A stretch of 64,000 bases of DNA, from positions 5,818,070 to 5,882,069 of the forward strand of contig OX421967.1 in NCBI GenBank assembly GCA_949128115.1. The letters are read 5' to 3'. The stretch is from Anaspis maculata (lineage: Eukaryota > Arthropoda > Insecta > Coleoptera > Scraptiidae). Shown in pieces: positions 23,111 to 34,599 of the stretch; position 1 is the stretch's first letter, and each line of letters begins with the position of its first letter. The translations under genes were made by a program, and so were the position numbers. A model generated the notes under the pieces. It worked only from the letters and a program-made list of their open reading frames with translations. It was not told the origin of the DNA and ran no database searches.

Positions 23111-24971
23111 GTTTGTAAATTATGTGAAATTAGTTTTTATTCCAGCGAAAAAACCAAGAAAACGCTTCGTTTCGAAAAGCATGGTGTCAATCGTGCAGGC
23201 GGCTTGAAAAGACAGTTTTGGTAATATCTCGGGAAATGTAAGCGCCAGACATGTCGAGTATGATATCAAATTATATGAAACTTGATAGGAATCCAAATTT
23301 AGCAAATTCAATAAGCTTATTTGTCTGAAGGTATGCCTGCACTTGAAAAATGTATCAGAATATGTTGCATCAATCAATCAACAATCTGTTTGGTGTTCAA
23401 ATTTGATCCTATATTTTTGTTTAATTAGTTCACTTGATGGCAGAAAATGTTATTGAATTTGCCTGTAATGATCACTGACTATTTAGGATGTAGGAAAAAG
23501 CCAGTGAATTCCAGCCGAGCATCAATAATCCCAAGAACGAGCCCGAGAATAATCATTTAAAAAAATCAAAATTGCATTTTTGTATAACTGGGAAGTGAAA
23601 TTTGGGAAGTAATCGTCTATAGCTTTTGAAGGATGACAAGCTGAGCTTTTGAGCGTTTCAAATTGATGCCGATACTTAATTTATTCAAAGCAAGCCTTTG
23701 CCACACCACACAGGAAAGCCCTTGCGAAGCACTCTCCTATTTTTGCTCAGTTTTTGAACATTTTACTCGTGTTTCTCAAAATACTTCTAAAATTTCAATT
23801 TAATCGTTGTTTTCTATAGCTTTTCCAGCTATTGCTTCTATAGAGAGTTCTTTTTGATGTAATTAAGCTATTAACAGCTTTGACTTCATGTATTCAAATT
23901 ATTTTAATATCATATTTACCGTGAGTAATAAGATAATTAGGTATTGTTAAACTCACTTTTACCTAGCTGATAATTGACCTTAAACCAATAGGTACCTTTG
24001 AACATGATGCAGAAAAATGTTGAGTGCATAGATCAAAACTACATTTTTCTTCAGTCTTCAGCTTGAAAGTAGATTGTTAAAAACTAAATTGAGATCTGAA
24101 AAATAATCGTGAAAAGCTTTTCTGTTCATGAAAGTGATGACAAAAAGCTGAAAAAGCTGTGCTTTGTATGGCTTTTCCAAAAAGGGGGCAACTTTAGTAG
24201 GTAGACGTTTGAAATATGCGGGGACCTAAGGGAATTGAAAGCTCATGTAAGTATACAAGGACAAGACAGTCAAGACACCAGTATAAATCCTACTTTGTTC
24301 GAAAGCAAAAGACCGGGAAGTCGCACACGAGGTTTTATTACCAATGCAATTTTTTTTCCAGTTTATGCTCCTGTCGCGTCAGAAGGGCAATAAACCGTTC
24401 GTACCAGATTTTTGACTTACAAAAGGACAAGAACAATAAAAGGCATAGTGTATGCGGATGCGTAAATACTCTGTGACAGGAATGTACCTACCTACCTACC
24501 TACCAAAAAGTAAAACCCATGAAATAAATTCTTGCTAAGACCATCGTATTTCTGTTGGGTGTCATAAACATCTTGTACTCTACCCTCGGCTCTACCCTCG
24601 ACTCTACCATGAAGCGTGGGGATAATCCAGAACAACTAATGAAATAAAAATTGAAAAATGCTTCTGTGTAGCTACCAGCCAAATTCCGTAAAACTGAATC
24701 CAAGTTAGTACGCATCAAGAGCTTCCCGTAGAGGTGTGACAAGCTGAGCTTTCTAATTTTTTTTCAAAAAGGGCCCCCGAGGGGGCCCAAAATTAAATTC
24801 GTTTTGAGCAAGACTTGCGGCACATCATAGAGAAGCCCTTGTAATATGCTTTGCAAATCTCCACTAAAATTTTGAATATTCCACTTGTGCTTCTCACAAT
24901 ATCCAAAAATACGCCGTTCCATTCGCATCATCCAGAGGCGTACGAGGAGGCGTATTATAGCAGCAGCCTAA
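23111..24971. other. No gene; dispersed repeat copies
   Basis: 23,690-23,830 and 24,805-24,920 carry the GCCACAC/GCGGCACATC then AAGCCCTTG block, also at 30,540 and 8,570. 24,215-24,450 pairs with 20,060-20,400. ACCTACCTACCTACC occurs near 24,486. Confidence 0.5.
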
Positions 24972-25785
24972 GGCAGCAGTCACACTGGAGCTATCACCAC
25001 CCACTACCACCCACCACCACCCACTACCAGCAAGCAAAATAATCGACCATGGTCTCACTGAGCCACCGTCCATCGTCCACTGTTAACCACCGTGTCCCCC
25101 TCCTGAATTTGACATAATCCTGTTTTATATAATCCGTACTACAATTCTGTAGCGAAAGTTGCCTAAAAACAACGATTTTAGGCAACATTTGCTACATCAG
25201 TGTACTGCGGAATGTATTTTACTCCCAGGGACTTCTCTCACACGATTCAAGAATAGCGGCCCAGCTCATGACAAGATTGACAAGTTCTGTGATTGCAATG
25301 ATTTCGTCCGATGACTTAAATACCGACGAAGTTGTAGCTTTATACTACATCTCGAAAAAAATCCGTAAAAAACGCCAGAACATGTGGGTGCGTCAAATGT
25401 TTTCCGATGGAGAACAACTAGGGGAATTCCATCAATTAGTGCCGCAGCTTGTTGATGATGAAGAACAATTTTACAGTTATTACCGTATGAACAAGAAATG
25501 TTACAACTTGTTTGTGACAAAAGTGAAACCTTTGTTCTCTTCGGGACATACACATTGTATGTTGTATGTATACACAAAATGTTTGTTCTGTATGCGCATC
25601 AAGATGCGTATTGTTAACCACCGACCACTGACCACCACTTTGGAAATTTCAAACACATGGCCACCGGTGGTCACTGGGCGGTGGTAAGATGTGGCTGCAG
25701 TGTGACCAGCATCATTAAATTGCGTGCGATTGATTTTTGGTTGATGGTAGTGGGTGGTGGTGGGTGGCTCAGTGTGACTGCTGCC
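24972..25785 (+). mobile_element. PIF/Harbinger-type DNA transposon, non-autonomous, with TAA target duplication
   Basis: The end GGCAGCAGTCACACTG at 24,972 is inverted at 25,770-25,785 (CAGTGTGACTGCTGCC). The inverted similarity continues in diverged form into TGGGTGGTGG-type sequence. TAA directly flanks both sides (24,969-24,971 and 25,786-25,788), the 3-bp TWA duplication known for PIF/Harbinger. The 814-bp element contains only an N-terminal transposase-like ORF, so it would depend on an autonomous partner. Confidence 0.85.
25268..25687 (+). pseudogene. Truncated Harbinger transposase N-terminal region
   Basis: 139 codons. Residues about 36-80 (RQNMWVRQMF, then GEFHQLVPQLVDDEEQF, YSYYRMNKKCYNLF) match the N-terminal helical region of PIF/Harbinger transposases (HARBI1/ALP1-like: W-V-x-x-x-GEFH-L-x-x-L-x-x-D-x-x-F-x-x-YFRM). 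The DDE catalytic domain is missing and the ORF runs into terminal-repeat sequence, so it is not an active transposase. It could still act as a DNA-binding fragment if expressed. Confidence 0.75.
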
Positions 25786-25788
25786 TAA

Positions 25789-27136
25789 GAAGCCCGGGCT
25801 TGCGGCGCAAAAATTTCAAGGGGCGCAAAATTCTGGCAAAGGAAGTTTTTTTCTTAAGGAATTATTAAAATCACGGGTCGGTCGGGATAAAATAAATACA
25901 AAACAAATACCAGTTACTATAATTCCTATTATAAAAAAATACACATCTAAGAGACAGTGTCAACAATGTGAGTACCCCATTTTGTCTCATCATCATCAAA
26001 ATTAAATAAAAAAAAACAAACGAAGAAGAAATTGCCATGATAAACACTAGAAGAGTTTTGGTAAAACAAAACAAAAATCAATGAGGGGGGGGGGGAAGGA
26101 AGGGCGCAATTTTTTTTAGGCTTTGGGCGCCTAATTGGCATAATACGCCACTGGCTGCATCCGAGCTTTCTTCAGCTTTTGCTACTGGACAGGCGCTTTT
26201 TCCAATGTAATCATGTCATAAACAGTAGTCAGTAGAACAGTGGATATGGAATTCAACTGGGTATAAAACTAGGCTCAAACCAATGATATGGGATTCTATG
26301 GGTATGCTGATGACGTGAATGACGAAAGTATTGGAAACTGTATAACCGACTTCGGTTTTAACTCGTAGCTTACAACACAGGACTTCATTCAGGCACTGTT
26401 GGAGTTCAGTAATGAATGCAGTGGTTTCTTTGAAATTGGTCTTATTACTTCGTGGACCTGTTTGAAACCGACTGAAATTGAAAATTCCGTATTTTGCGTA
26501 AAAAAAAATTTTTTGAAAATTTTGTGACGTTCTGTTCAAGATTTTGGAAATGTCTTGAGTCGAAGAAAAGCTTTTCATAGAGGCTTTCCACAATTTTTTT
26601 TTTAAACTTGAGCTATTCAACGGCTTCAAAATAACTGCTTTGGCTCCAAATAGCGTGATTTTGGCGTGATTTTGGACTTATTTTCAATCCGTTGACTGGT
26701 TTCAATCGACATTTTTTTTTTAAATTATCCTCGAAATTATCAAAGAAAAAAATCCAGGAGTTCCACATGAGGTAGGTAAAAATTTTATAAAAAAAATTGT
26801 GTGGGACCTATGAGTGACATCGAACATTAATGACATAATACTCGGTTCATCATCCATCCAGCTTATTTTGTGGAAACATCTCAAGCTATCGTTTTTTCAG
26901 GCAAGTCCAGCAAACTACAAGCCAACTTGGAAGTTGTGGGCATGAGCACATTACAGTTTTCCAAGGAATATGTCTGTATAGACACCCAATAACTTCACAG
27001 ACACGCTTCGGACTCCGAGTCGGACTCCTACGATAAAACCTCTGAACCAGAATTGTGCTTTTTTATCCTAACTGCAGCAGGGACAGCCTACTTTGTGCTA
27101 AAAAATATTGGAATAAAAAAATACGTACGAATAATA
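25789..27136. other. No gene seen
   Basis: AT-rich, with a (G)n run near 26,085. Nothing supportable. Confidence 0.4.
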
Positions 27137-29163
27137 CTCCCGTGAAAAGGTAAAACCTAGTAACCCACATTTTTTGGTAAAATGAGTTTTTCACATATTC
27201 GGAATCTTTCAAGTATTTCCTTCACTCAGATACTGGTTTTGGATCAATATTCAAAAAAATGAATAAATCAGAACGTATGGAATTTCCTAGTAAGTGCATT
27301 TCTAGTCTACTTTACAGTGGAAAAACATAGCACGTATCACTTCCAAAGGTAAAACCTAGCATCTTTGCGGCATTGTAGATATTTTACAATGGATAAACGT
27401 AGCAGGGTGGCCTCGAGGGTGGCTTACTGGGTTTTCCTGGTGTTTTATTTAGGATATTATGATCTAGATGAGTCCAGTATGGCTCTTACTGGATTTCTCC
27501 AATTTTTTGTGCGTGTTTTTCAGTCGAGCTGATAGTTCATTGATGGATGCTATGGATCCATACTTCCGTTCATACTTTGTAGTACGTTGCTTAAATAGGT
27601 ACCCTAAATTCACCTACTAGTCACACTTCAAGAAGCCATTGAAGGTCAAGTAAATCAACTGCGTTTTCACGCGTTATACAAAAAAAAAAACAACACAAAA
27701 AGATTTACACACCCCCAGTATAAACACTCTTAGCACCATGTGCCTCATTGTTGCCGTTTGGACCGTTACACGATACGTGCTCTTGCTCGATTCTCCCGCT
27801 AAAACATCAAAGAGAGAGGTCGTATGATGAACTAGTTAATAATTATTATTGATAGCAATTGTGTTTTGCTGGCATAAAAATGTTTTCGAGAGGAAAGCTT
27901 CCTTGAGCTTTGGCTACTAATAAACGTGAGTTTAGTTAATTTCATTGTTCCAGGAGCACTCAACTTCTAATCGTCGTGATATTTCCAAAATTATAATTTA
28001 GTACTATACTCTTTCATTATTTTAGGTTCACAAAAATACAACAACCAAGAACGCCGATTGAATTAAGTGTAATTAATTAGGGGGGTAGGTAGGTCCGACG
28101 CGCCGACATCACAAAAATTTCGACTTTCCCATCCTAACTATCAGAGAAGACAATTGAGGCATAAATTCCTTGGAAAAAGACAAAAATTTTAAGCGAATTG
28201 TGCCCAAAATGCCACCTGTGAAGAGACTTTCCTGGAAAAATATTGTTTCGTCTGATGCATCATCTGGTTTGACATCAAATGTTGTCTATTTTTTTGTTTT
28301 GAATAAAGTTGGGAAAGTGTAATTTTTCAACTATAATTTTTGTCGCCCGCTTTTGGGTCTTATCACGGTGGCTCTTGTAATTGATACAATATTGTAATTT
28401 TGTTGATTTAGCCATTATTGTTACGATTAATTAATACAACGATGGTTTATTGTACAAATTACAATATTGTTCCAATTACAAGAGCCACCGTGATTAGACC
28501 CATCAGAAAAAAGTGCCATTGATGGAGATAAGGTATACTTTGATTTGGTTCATGAGTAGGTACTTGAAAGTAAATTTTGAAGGCATTGCTGTTTTTCATT
28601 TGTTTGTAATGTTAGTTACTCGGTTAGTTACCTATGTAATTGATTATTTTGTTTTGTGATTTGTTCGATCGCAACTCGAATCGTAACTTTTCTTGCGTGC
28701 AATTTCGAATGTAAATCCCTGCCAAATATATCAATTTATATCGATAGGAATATTATTTTGGAAACACTATTTTGTTTGTTTGTTGGTTCTATTTTCAAAA
28801 GTTACATCAAATATGATTTTTAACATAACAGGGATGATGATAATTGTACTTGCTATGTTTTTCCATTTGAGATTCGATAGCTTTCAGAAGTTCCTGAATA
28901 GCAAGTCACTGTGCTAGGTTTTTCCAAAGTCATATGCTGGTATTTCTGATGGAAAAACATAGTAAGTGCATTATTTTCCAAAATACTACCCAAATCATGA
29001 AGATATCATGAAATATGAAAAATTCAATCTTGAAAACCCCCATTACCGCTAATATCTGTTCTATTTTGCTATAGCAATCCTTATGGCAAGACTGGGAACT
29101 TCTTTTCGCTCTCCTGCACAATTTGCCCAAAGGCAGTTACTAGGTTTTACCTTTTCACGGGAG
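27137..29163. mobile_element. 2-kb element with 28-bp terminal inverted repeats
   Basis: CTCCCGTGAAAAGGTAAAAC then CTAGTAAC at 27,137-27,164 is exactly inverted at 29,136-29,163. AATA flanks both sides. Inside are further AAGGTAAAACCTAGC-like words (about 27,350) and a nested hairpin (28,362-28,500). There is no transposase ORF (28,693-28,917 shows no domain), so it is non-autonomous. Confidence 0.7.
28362..28500. repeat. Hairpin MITE-like inverted repeat nested in the 27.1-29.2 kb element
   Basis: ATCACGGTGGCTCTTGTAAT then TGATACAATATTGTAATTT is inverted as AAATTACAATATTG then AATTACAAGAGCCACCGTGA. Arms are about 40 bp. Confidence 0.8.
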
Positions 29164-29419
29164 AATAGAACTTACACCAGAAACACTTTGAACACACAGG
29201 TACCAACTTGTCAAATATTCAGATTTTTTTTCAGTTTCAATATTTTTGGAGCTAACAAAATAAGGTTTTGTGTAGTCATATTCGAGTGTAATCACAGAGT
29301 TCTTTCTATTTCTTATTTGATCATTTTTCAAAAAAATTATGATTTTTTCTCCCGAGATTGAAATTTTTGGGGTCGTGGGAAAAATAGTGTACACAACTCG
29401 TTGGAAAGTGTATTTCTTG

Positions 29420-29990
29420 TATACTCGTGAGGTTTCCGCACTCGCCGCAAGCGGCTTGTGCTGAACTTTCCACTCGTGTGAAATATATCACTTTCCACAC
29501 TAGTTATGCAATGTACTATCTCGTACGGTTTTTGCGTCAAGTACTCAACAAACTGCCCGTCATTTTTGAAAAAAAAACACAGAAAAACAAAATCTCTGAT
29601 ATAACCCGATAAAATTTCATTTACCATTTGTTTACTTGCAGTTTCATGCCATTTACAGACAGGACGGCAACTGTAAGGCAGAGAAGAATACTAGAAGTAG
29701 GGCGGTATTTAAAAAAAAAACACTAACTGATAAACACGTTCCTATATTATCGCTTGTTGTGTATCTAAAACTGATCCATCATTGCTGGTCTTGAACACAA
29801 TGAAAGATCAAAAAACGCTCTTTTTTCCATAACTTATTTGAAAGTTCCATCTTTAGCCGTTTCGATAATATACGATGTTGAAATTAGGCTTTTTGCATGT
29901 GTTAGCATACGGCACTGTTCTCAAATCCCCTCGCATGGTTGCGCAAGCGCAGAAATGGCAATGAATTTCACCCATTGCTCGTTTTCTAAC
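29420..29990 (+). repeat. Direct repeat copy 1 of the interior of the 32.2-33.7 kb foldback element
   Basis: The segment with CGTACGGTTTTTGCGTCAAG, ACTCAACAAACTGCCCGTC, GTAAGGCAGAGAA and GATCCATCATTGCTGGTC recurs at about 33,015-33,485 in the same orientation. This copy lacks the 265-bp arms. Confidence 0.75.
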
Positions 29991-31090
29991 AGTAATCAAT
30001 CAGTGAAAAGTTTGGAGATGCAAAGAGGTATAGGCTATTTGATTTCTACATGATTCTAGTGGGCTGCGATTCAGGCCGCGATCGGCCGATGGCGACCAGA
30101 AACACAGAACACAGCCCAAGCTTCGTCTAGTTTTGCAATGTCCATGGGCAAAGTCACCTGACAGTGGATAAATGCGTGATGGACCTTTTTCCGGTGGATC
30201 GTTTTAGCAGTGGATGTCTTCGCGGTGTGGTAGAATTCGGGGATGAATGATTCGTGGACTTTTTTCCGGTGGGACAATTGAGTTGTGAGCTGACTTCCCC
30301 CAGTGATGGTTGTTTACGCGTAATCTATATTGTCTACTTGAAATACGTAGACAACGAGTGGACAACGTATAGACTATGCAAACTATGTCGACTATGGTAG
30401 ACAACGTAGACTATCTAGTTACTTTTCACTTCCCCCCATTCTTATGTCAACCGCAACGTCAGAATTCTCAGTTCAAGTCAGTTTTGAGCTTTTTGAAAAA
30501 GCGACTCCCTAGGTAGACCCGAAAACAAACTGGTCCGAACCATGCCTTGCGGCACATCTTAGAATAGCCCTTGCAGAGCGCTTTTCAAAAATCTGCTCTG
30601 TTTTTGGATATTTTGCGCCTGCTTCTCAGAATATCCAAAAGGGAGCCTTTCAATTCCTGCCTTGTTCAAACTAGTTCTAGCTTTATCACCACTTTAAAAT
30701 AGGTCCCTCTTTTTCTATTTTGATAATGGTGAGCTCAACCGTAGGTTATGAAAAAAAAATCATCGCCCACCCAACTCAGTAAAAATTGAACAAATGTGTT
30801 TTACTCCACCTAAAAAGGAAGAAGCAACGGAAAGTTTTTAGATTTGTGGAAAATTACATGGCGGTTTGAGGCCGTGCCGTGTCCTTGAAAGCTCTTCGCT
30901 GCAAAAGCTTAGGGCTTGCATGAGCGGGTGCAGCGGGGGCTGCGGGGGTGCATAGTAGGAGGGGTGCCTGACGCCTAGAACTTATGCAGAGCAAATAAAA
31001 AAATATTGATGCCACCACGCGTTTACGCTGACTTTTCTTCGGAAATTATGCCCAAAGCGTAGCCGAAACTTACTTCCACTGTGCCCAAAA
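29991..31090. other. No gene; one dispersed repeat copy
   Basis: 30,540-30,665 carries the CTTGCGGCACATCTTAGAAT then AGCCCTTGCAGAGC block. 30,330-30,415 has short GTAGACAACG-type repeats. Otherwise nothing recognised. Confidence 0.4.
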
Positions 31091-31099
31091 TGCAGGAGC

Positions 31100-31386
31100 A
31101 ACCCCCACCGATCTCGTCCCTTTACCATCACTAGTACACTTGTACCGAAGCTCTGCACCCAAGCGACTTTTCGAACAGTTCGGTTCGTTTTCGTTTATGC
31201 TTCGGTCCGTTGATGGTTTCCTGTGATCTGTCGATTTGATTTTGTCGCGTGATCGTTATCTACGAGTTTATTGTTTTATTTCCGAGTTTATTTGTTTATT
31301 ATTTGAATTTGTTGACAGTTTGTGATTCAGTGAAGTGCAAATTGCTCGGCAGATTCAGCCGTTGACAAACATCTCAACAAAAAATG
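31100..31386 (+). other. Candidate first exon: 5' UTR plus a lone ATG
   Basis: A 5'-UTR-like stretch ends in AACAAAAAATG|GTAAGTTTTC, a start codon in a good context directly followed by a consensus donor (GT at 31,387). The exon would supply only the first methionine, phase 0. All inferred introns of the plus-strand gene from 42.5 kb are phase 0, so this could be its first exon across a roughly 11-kb intron. No intervening evidence links them, and it could equally start another gene lying inside or beyond the window. Confidence 0.45.
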
Positions 31387-32171
31387 GTAAGTTTTCATAT
31401 TTTACTAATCTATTTGTATCTAGTTAGCCGTGGTATATAAACAATCTGTTATCATTGTTATTCGTTTATTTATCTATTTATGTTTTATCATTGGTTCAAA
31501 TCAACTTAGCTGAAACAAAATGATGTTGACAAGCGCAAAGTTTGTTATGGTAGGTTAAAGGGTAGACATCTTTTATTTGAGATTGTGACAGGCATTGAGC
31601 TAATAATAGGTAGGTACTAACGAACACCAAAACCAATTTACAAATACCTACTCTTTTAAATATCTCTGCGTTATTAAGCTTATTTTAGACGGGAAACGTA
31701 TGGGAAAAATTTGTGTTATGAGGTCGCCATTTTGTGAAAACATGGGGTGCCGTTTACCCTTGTACCTGAATGGACCCTCTTCTTGTTATTGTCCGCAGCC
31801 CCGATACGAATCCTTGCCCCGCATCCCCCTGCTGCTCCCCGCTCAAGCCATCAGCTCATCCATGACCAGAGCCAACATACAACCTGTTTTGTTTACTTCT
31901 ATACAGTTCCGCACAGCTGGAATACCTAATAAGTGTGACGTAGAAGGTTGGCCAAGGTCAGGGCATAGCCATTTTGCAATGCATAACAAACCCTCTCTCG
32001 GTCTCTGAAGTAAGAGCAATGACAGTTGACATTGATATTAACATCAAAAACTCATCTGTCAACAATAAACAGTGGTCAGAAATTATAAATTTGATTGAAT
32101 GAAGCTTTTGAGGTTCAATTCCCACGTAACAACATCAAAGTGTGATAGATTCTGGAAAATGGCTACAGTCC
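31387..32171. other. No gene seen
   Basis: Probable intron or intergenic DNA. The ORF at 31,700-32,008 is locally GC-richer but has no domain signature. Confidence 0.35.
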
Positions 32172-33749
32172 TTTTGTTAGAAAAATCACTAGTTAAAAAG
32201 AGCGACAGTTAGAAATTTAGGCTTGTAGCGTTTGTTAGAAAGTGTCCCTATAATACCCGAAGGTCGATCTGTTATGATAATAGTCTATATAGATATACTA
32301 GAAAACCTGAAAACACTGTCATGGTTAGATCAATCTCTTCGTTCGTGATTTTTTAACAAACGCTCCTTCTAACCTGCGATCCACCGGTTAGTATCAGTGG
32401 TTAGAAGTGGTGTATGTTGAAAAAATGCCACTGTAGCGCAGTTTGGAAAATTGATCTTTATCTCCCAAAGATACATTCGTAGCTTGAGTCGAGCTTTGGA
32501 CAATTTATTATACATTTTTTAATAAAAGTATGTATGTATTGACGATGCCATTGAATCTGTGCCATGGGAATTTACCATTTTGAGAAATTAAGTTCCATAC
32601 TCGAAGCTATTCTGACAAGGACAATACAACCTGGCCTGACCTGACTTGACCTGACGTGACCTGACCTGACCTGATCTGACCAAACCTGACCAATATGCGA
32701 TATTCAGCGGCACGAGTTGCGCTGTAGGTTCGCAAAGCTAGGGGATGGAACTCATGCGTCTGCGCGAGCTAGGAAAAGTCAAAACCTGCAGATTTTCAGT
32801 CATCGATTCAACAAAGGAAAATAGATGACAAGAAACTCCCGACTTCCATGCTAGATTATGTGGAATGATGTTGTCCATGTGCATTGCTGTCGAAAAAATG
32901 AATTCCGCGCGTAGTGTTCCGAAAAGAACTAAAAAGCCGTTTTCAGTGTATAACTGGTTGCCTAGAAGGTGATGTTTTTTGGGAACACACATGAAATGGA
33001 ACTGTAATGTTCTTTTCGTACGGTTTTTGCAGCCAGGCACTCAACAAACTGCCCGTCATTTTTGAAAAAAAAAACAGAAAACACAAAATCTCTGATATAT
33101 TATACATATAACCCGGTAAAATTTCAGTTACCATTTGTTTACATGCAGTTTCATGCCACTAACAGACAGGAGGGCAACCGTAAGGCAGAGAAAAATACCA
33201 GAAGTAGGGCGGTATTTTCAAAAACACACCAACTGATAAACACGTTACCATATTTTCGCTCATTGTGTATCTAGAACTGATCCATCATTGCTGGTCTTGA
33301 ACACAATGAAAGATCAAGAAACACTCTTTTTTCCATAGTTTATTTGAAAGTTTCATTTCCAGCCGTTTCAATAATAGACAATGTTGAAATTACGCTTTTT
33401 ACATGTGTTAGCATACGGCACTATTCTCAAATCCCCTAGCATGGTTGCGCCAGCGCAGAAATGGCACTGAATTTCGCCTATTTCTCAAGTTACGCTGCAG
33501 TGGCATTTTTCTAACATGCACTACTTCTAACCAACGATACTAACCGGTGGATCGCAGGTTAGAAGGAGCGTGTGTTAGAAAATCACGAACGAAGAGATTG
33601 ATCTAAACATGACAGTGTTCTTATTTTTAGGTTCGCTAGCATACCCCAACAGATCGGCCTTCGGGTGTTATCGGGATGCTTTCTAACAAACGCTACAAGC
33701 CCAAATTTCTAACTGACGCTCTTTCTAACTTGTGATTGTTCGAACAAAA
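32172..33749. mobile_element. Foldback element with about 265-bp inverted arms
   Basis: 32,172-32,442 and 33,487-33,749 are inverted copies. Shared blocks include GAGCGACAGTTAGAAATTTA, GGCTTGTAGCG, CGTTCGTGATTTT, CCTGCGATCCACCGGTTAGT and AATGCCACTG. The arms repeat TTAGAA/TTCTAA words. The interior contains a (TGACC)n-like microsatellite at 32,628-32,695 and the sequence shared with 29.4-30.0 kb. No transposase ORF. Confidence 0.8.
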
Positions 33750-34329
33750 CGACCACCACCCTGAAAAATTTGCAATAGGATGGCTCTTAAGGTGGCCGGA
33801 ACATTGGTCAAATGACACAGTTCTCCTTCAGTGCCAGTAACCTTATTCTCTGGAAGAAAATTACCATTCAGGTCTTCTTTGGAAGCTACAAGTATGATCT
33901 TCAACGTAACGAGCTGAAACTTTAAATTTTTGAAGAAAATGACTTGAATGGACCTGATCTGACCTGACCTGACCTGAATGGTGATTTTCTTTTAGAGAAT
34001 AAGGTGACTGGAACTGAAGGAAAACTGTTATTTGAGCAATATCCCGGCCACCTTGAACAGTTTAATTCCGAGCTCCCATACTGGGGCGTTCTTTTCGAAA
34101 AAAGCTTCAAAGCTCATCTAATCGCGCATGCCTGAAGAGCTCAGAAAAAGTACTTCTTGAATTTCATTTCTGTCCCCGAAAATTGATCTCCCAGCTCTAT
34201 AAAAACGAAGTTTTGTGTTATTGAATCGAGTTTTTAGCATCCTTCATTGTTTTCCACTTGCTTTCTTCATCGTTTACTACGGCACTGCTTTTAGCTCACT
34301 TCTCACATTAAGCCGAATGGAAATATGGT
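33750..34329. other. No gene; short pentamer repeat
   Basis: GACCTGATCTGACCTGACCT at about 33,950-33,975 is a short (TGACC)n-type run like that at 32,630-32,695. Nothing else recognised. Confidence 0.4.
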
Positions 34330-34446
34330 GTGATCAATTGAATTCCTAATTTAGGCAGGCTGTGGCCTGGTCGAAATCAGGGGTGCGAAGCTGGGGGTTT
34401 GGCTAGGGCACAGCCTACCTAAATTAAGAATTCAATCGATCACACG
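34330..34446. repeat. Hairpin inverted repeat
   Basis: TGTGATCAATTGAATTCCTA then ATTTAGGCAGGCTGTG is inverted as CACAGCCTACCTAAAT then AAGAATTCAATCGATCACA. Arms are about 36 bp. MITE-like. Confidence 0.75.
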
Positions 34447-34599
34447 ATAGTTAAATTCATTGAGCAACAATTATTCAAAATACATTCAACAAAAGCGCAC
34501 GCATAGTAGGAAAAGCTAAAAAATGAGATTGAAAATGATTTGCAGGAAGTTGAAAATTTTGTCAGGAAAATCTGAATTCTCCAAATCTTATTCTAAATC

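Noticed and set aside
25871..26629. Minus-strand ORFs including one of 137 codons
   Set aside because: No domain, AT-rich composition, no splice context.
31700..32008. 102-codon ORF in a locally GC-richer patch
   Set aside because: No recognisable domain. The composition of a neighbouring repeat or old insertion is enough to explain it.
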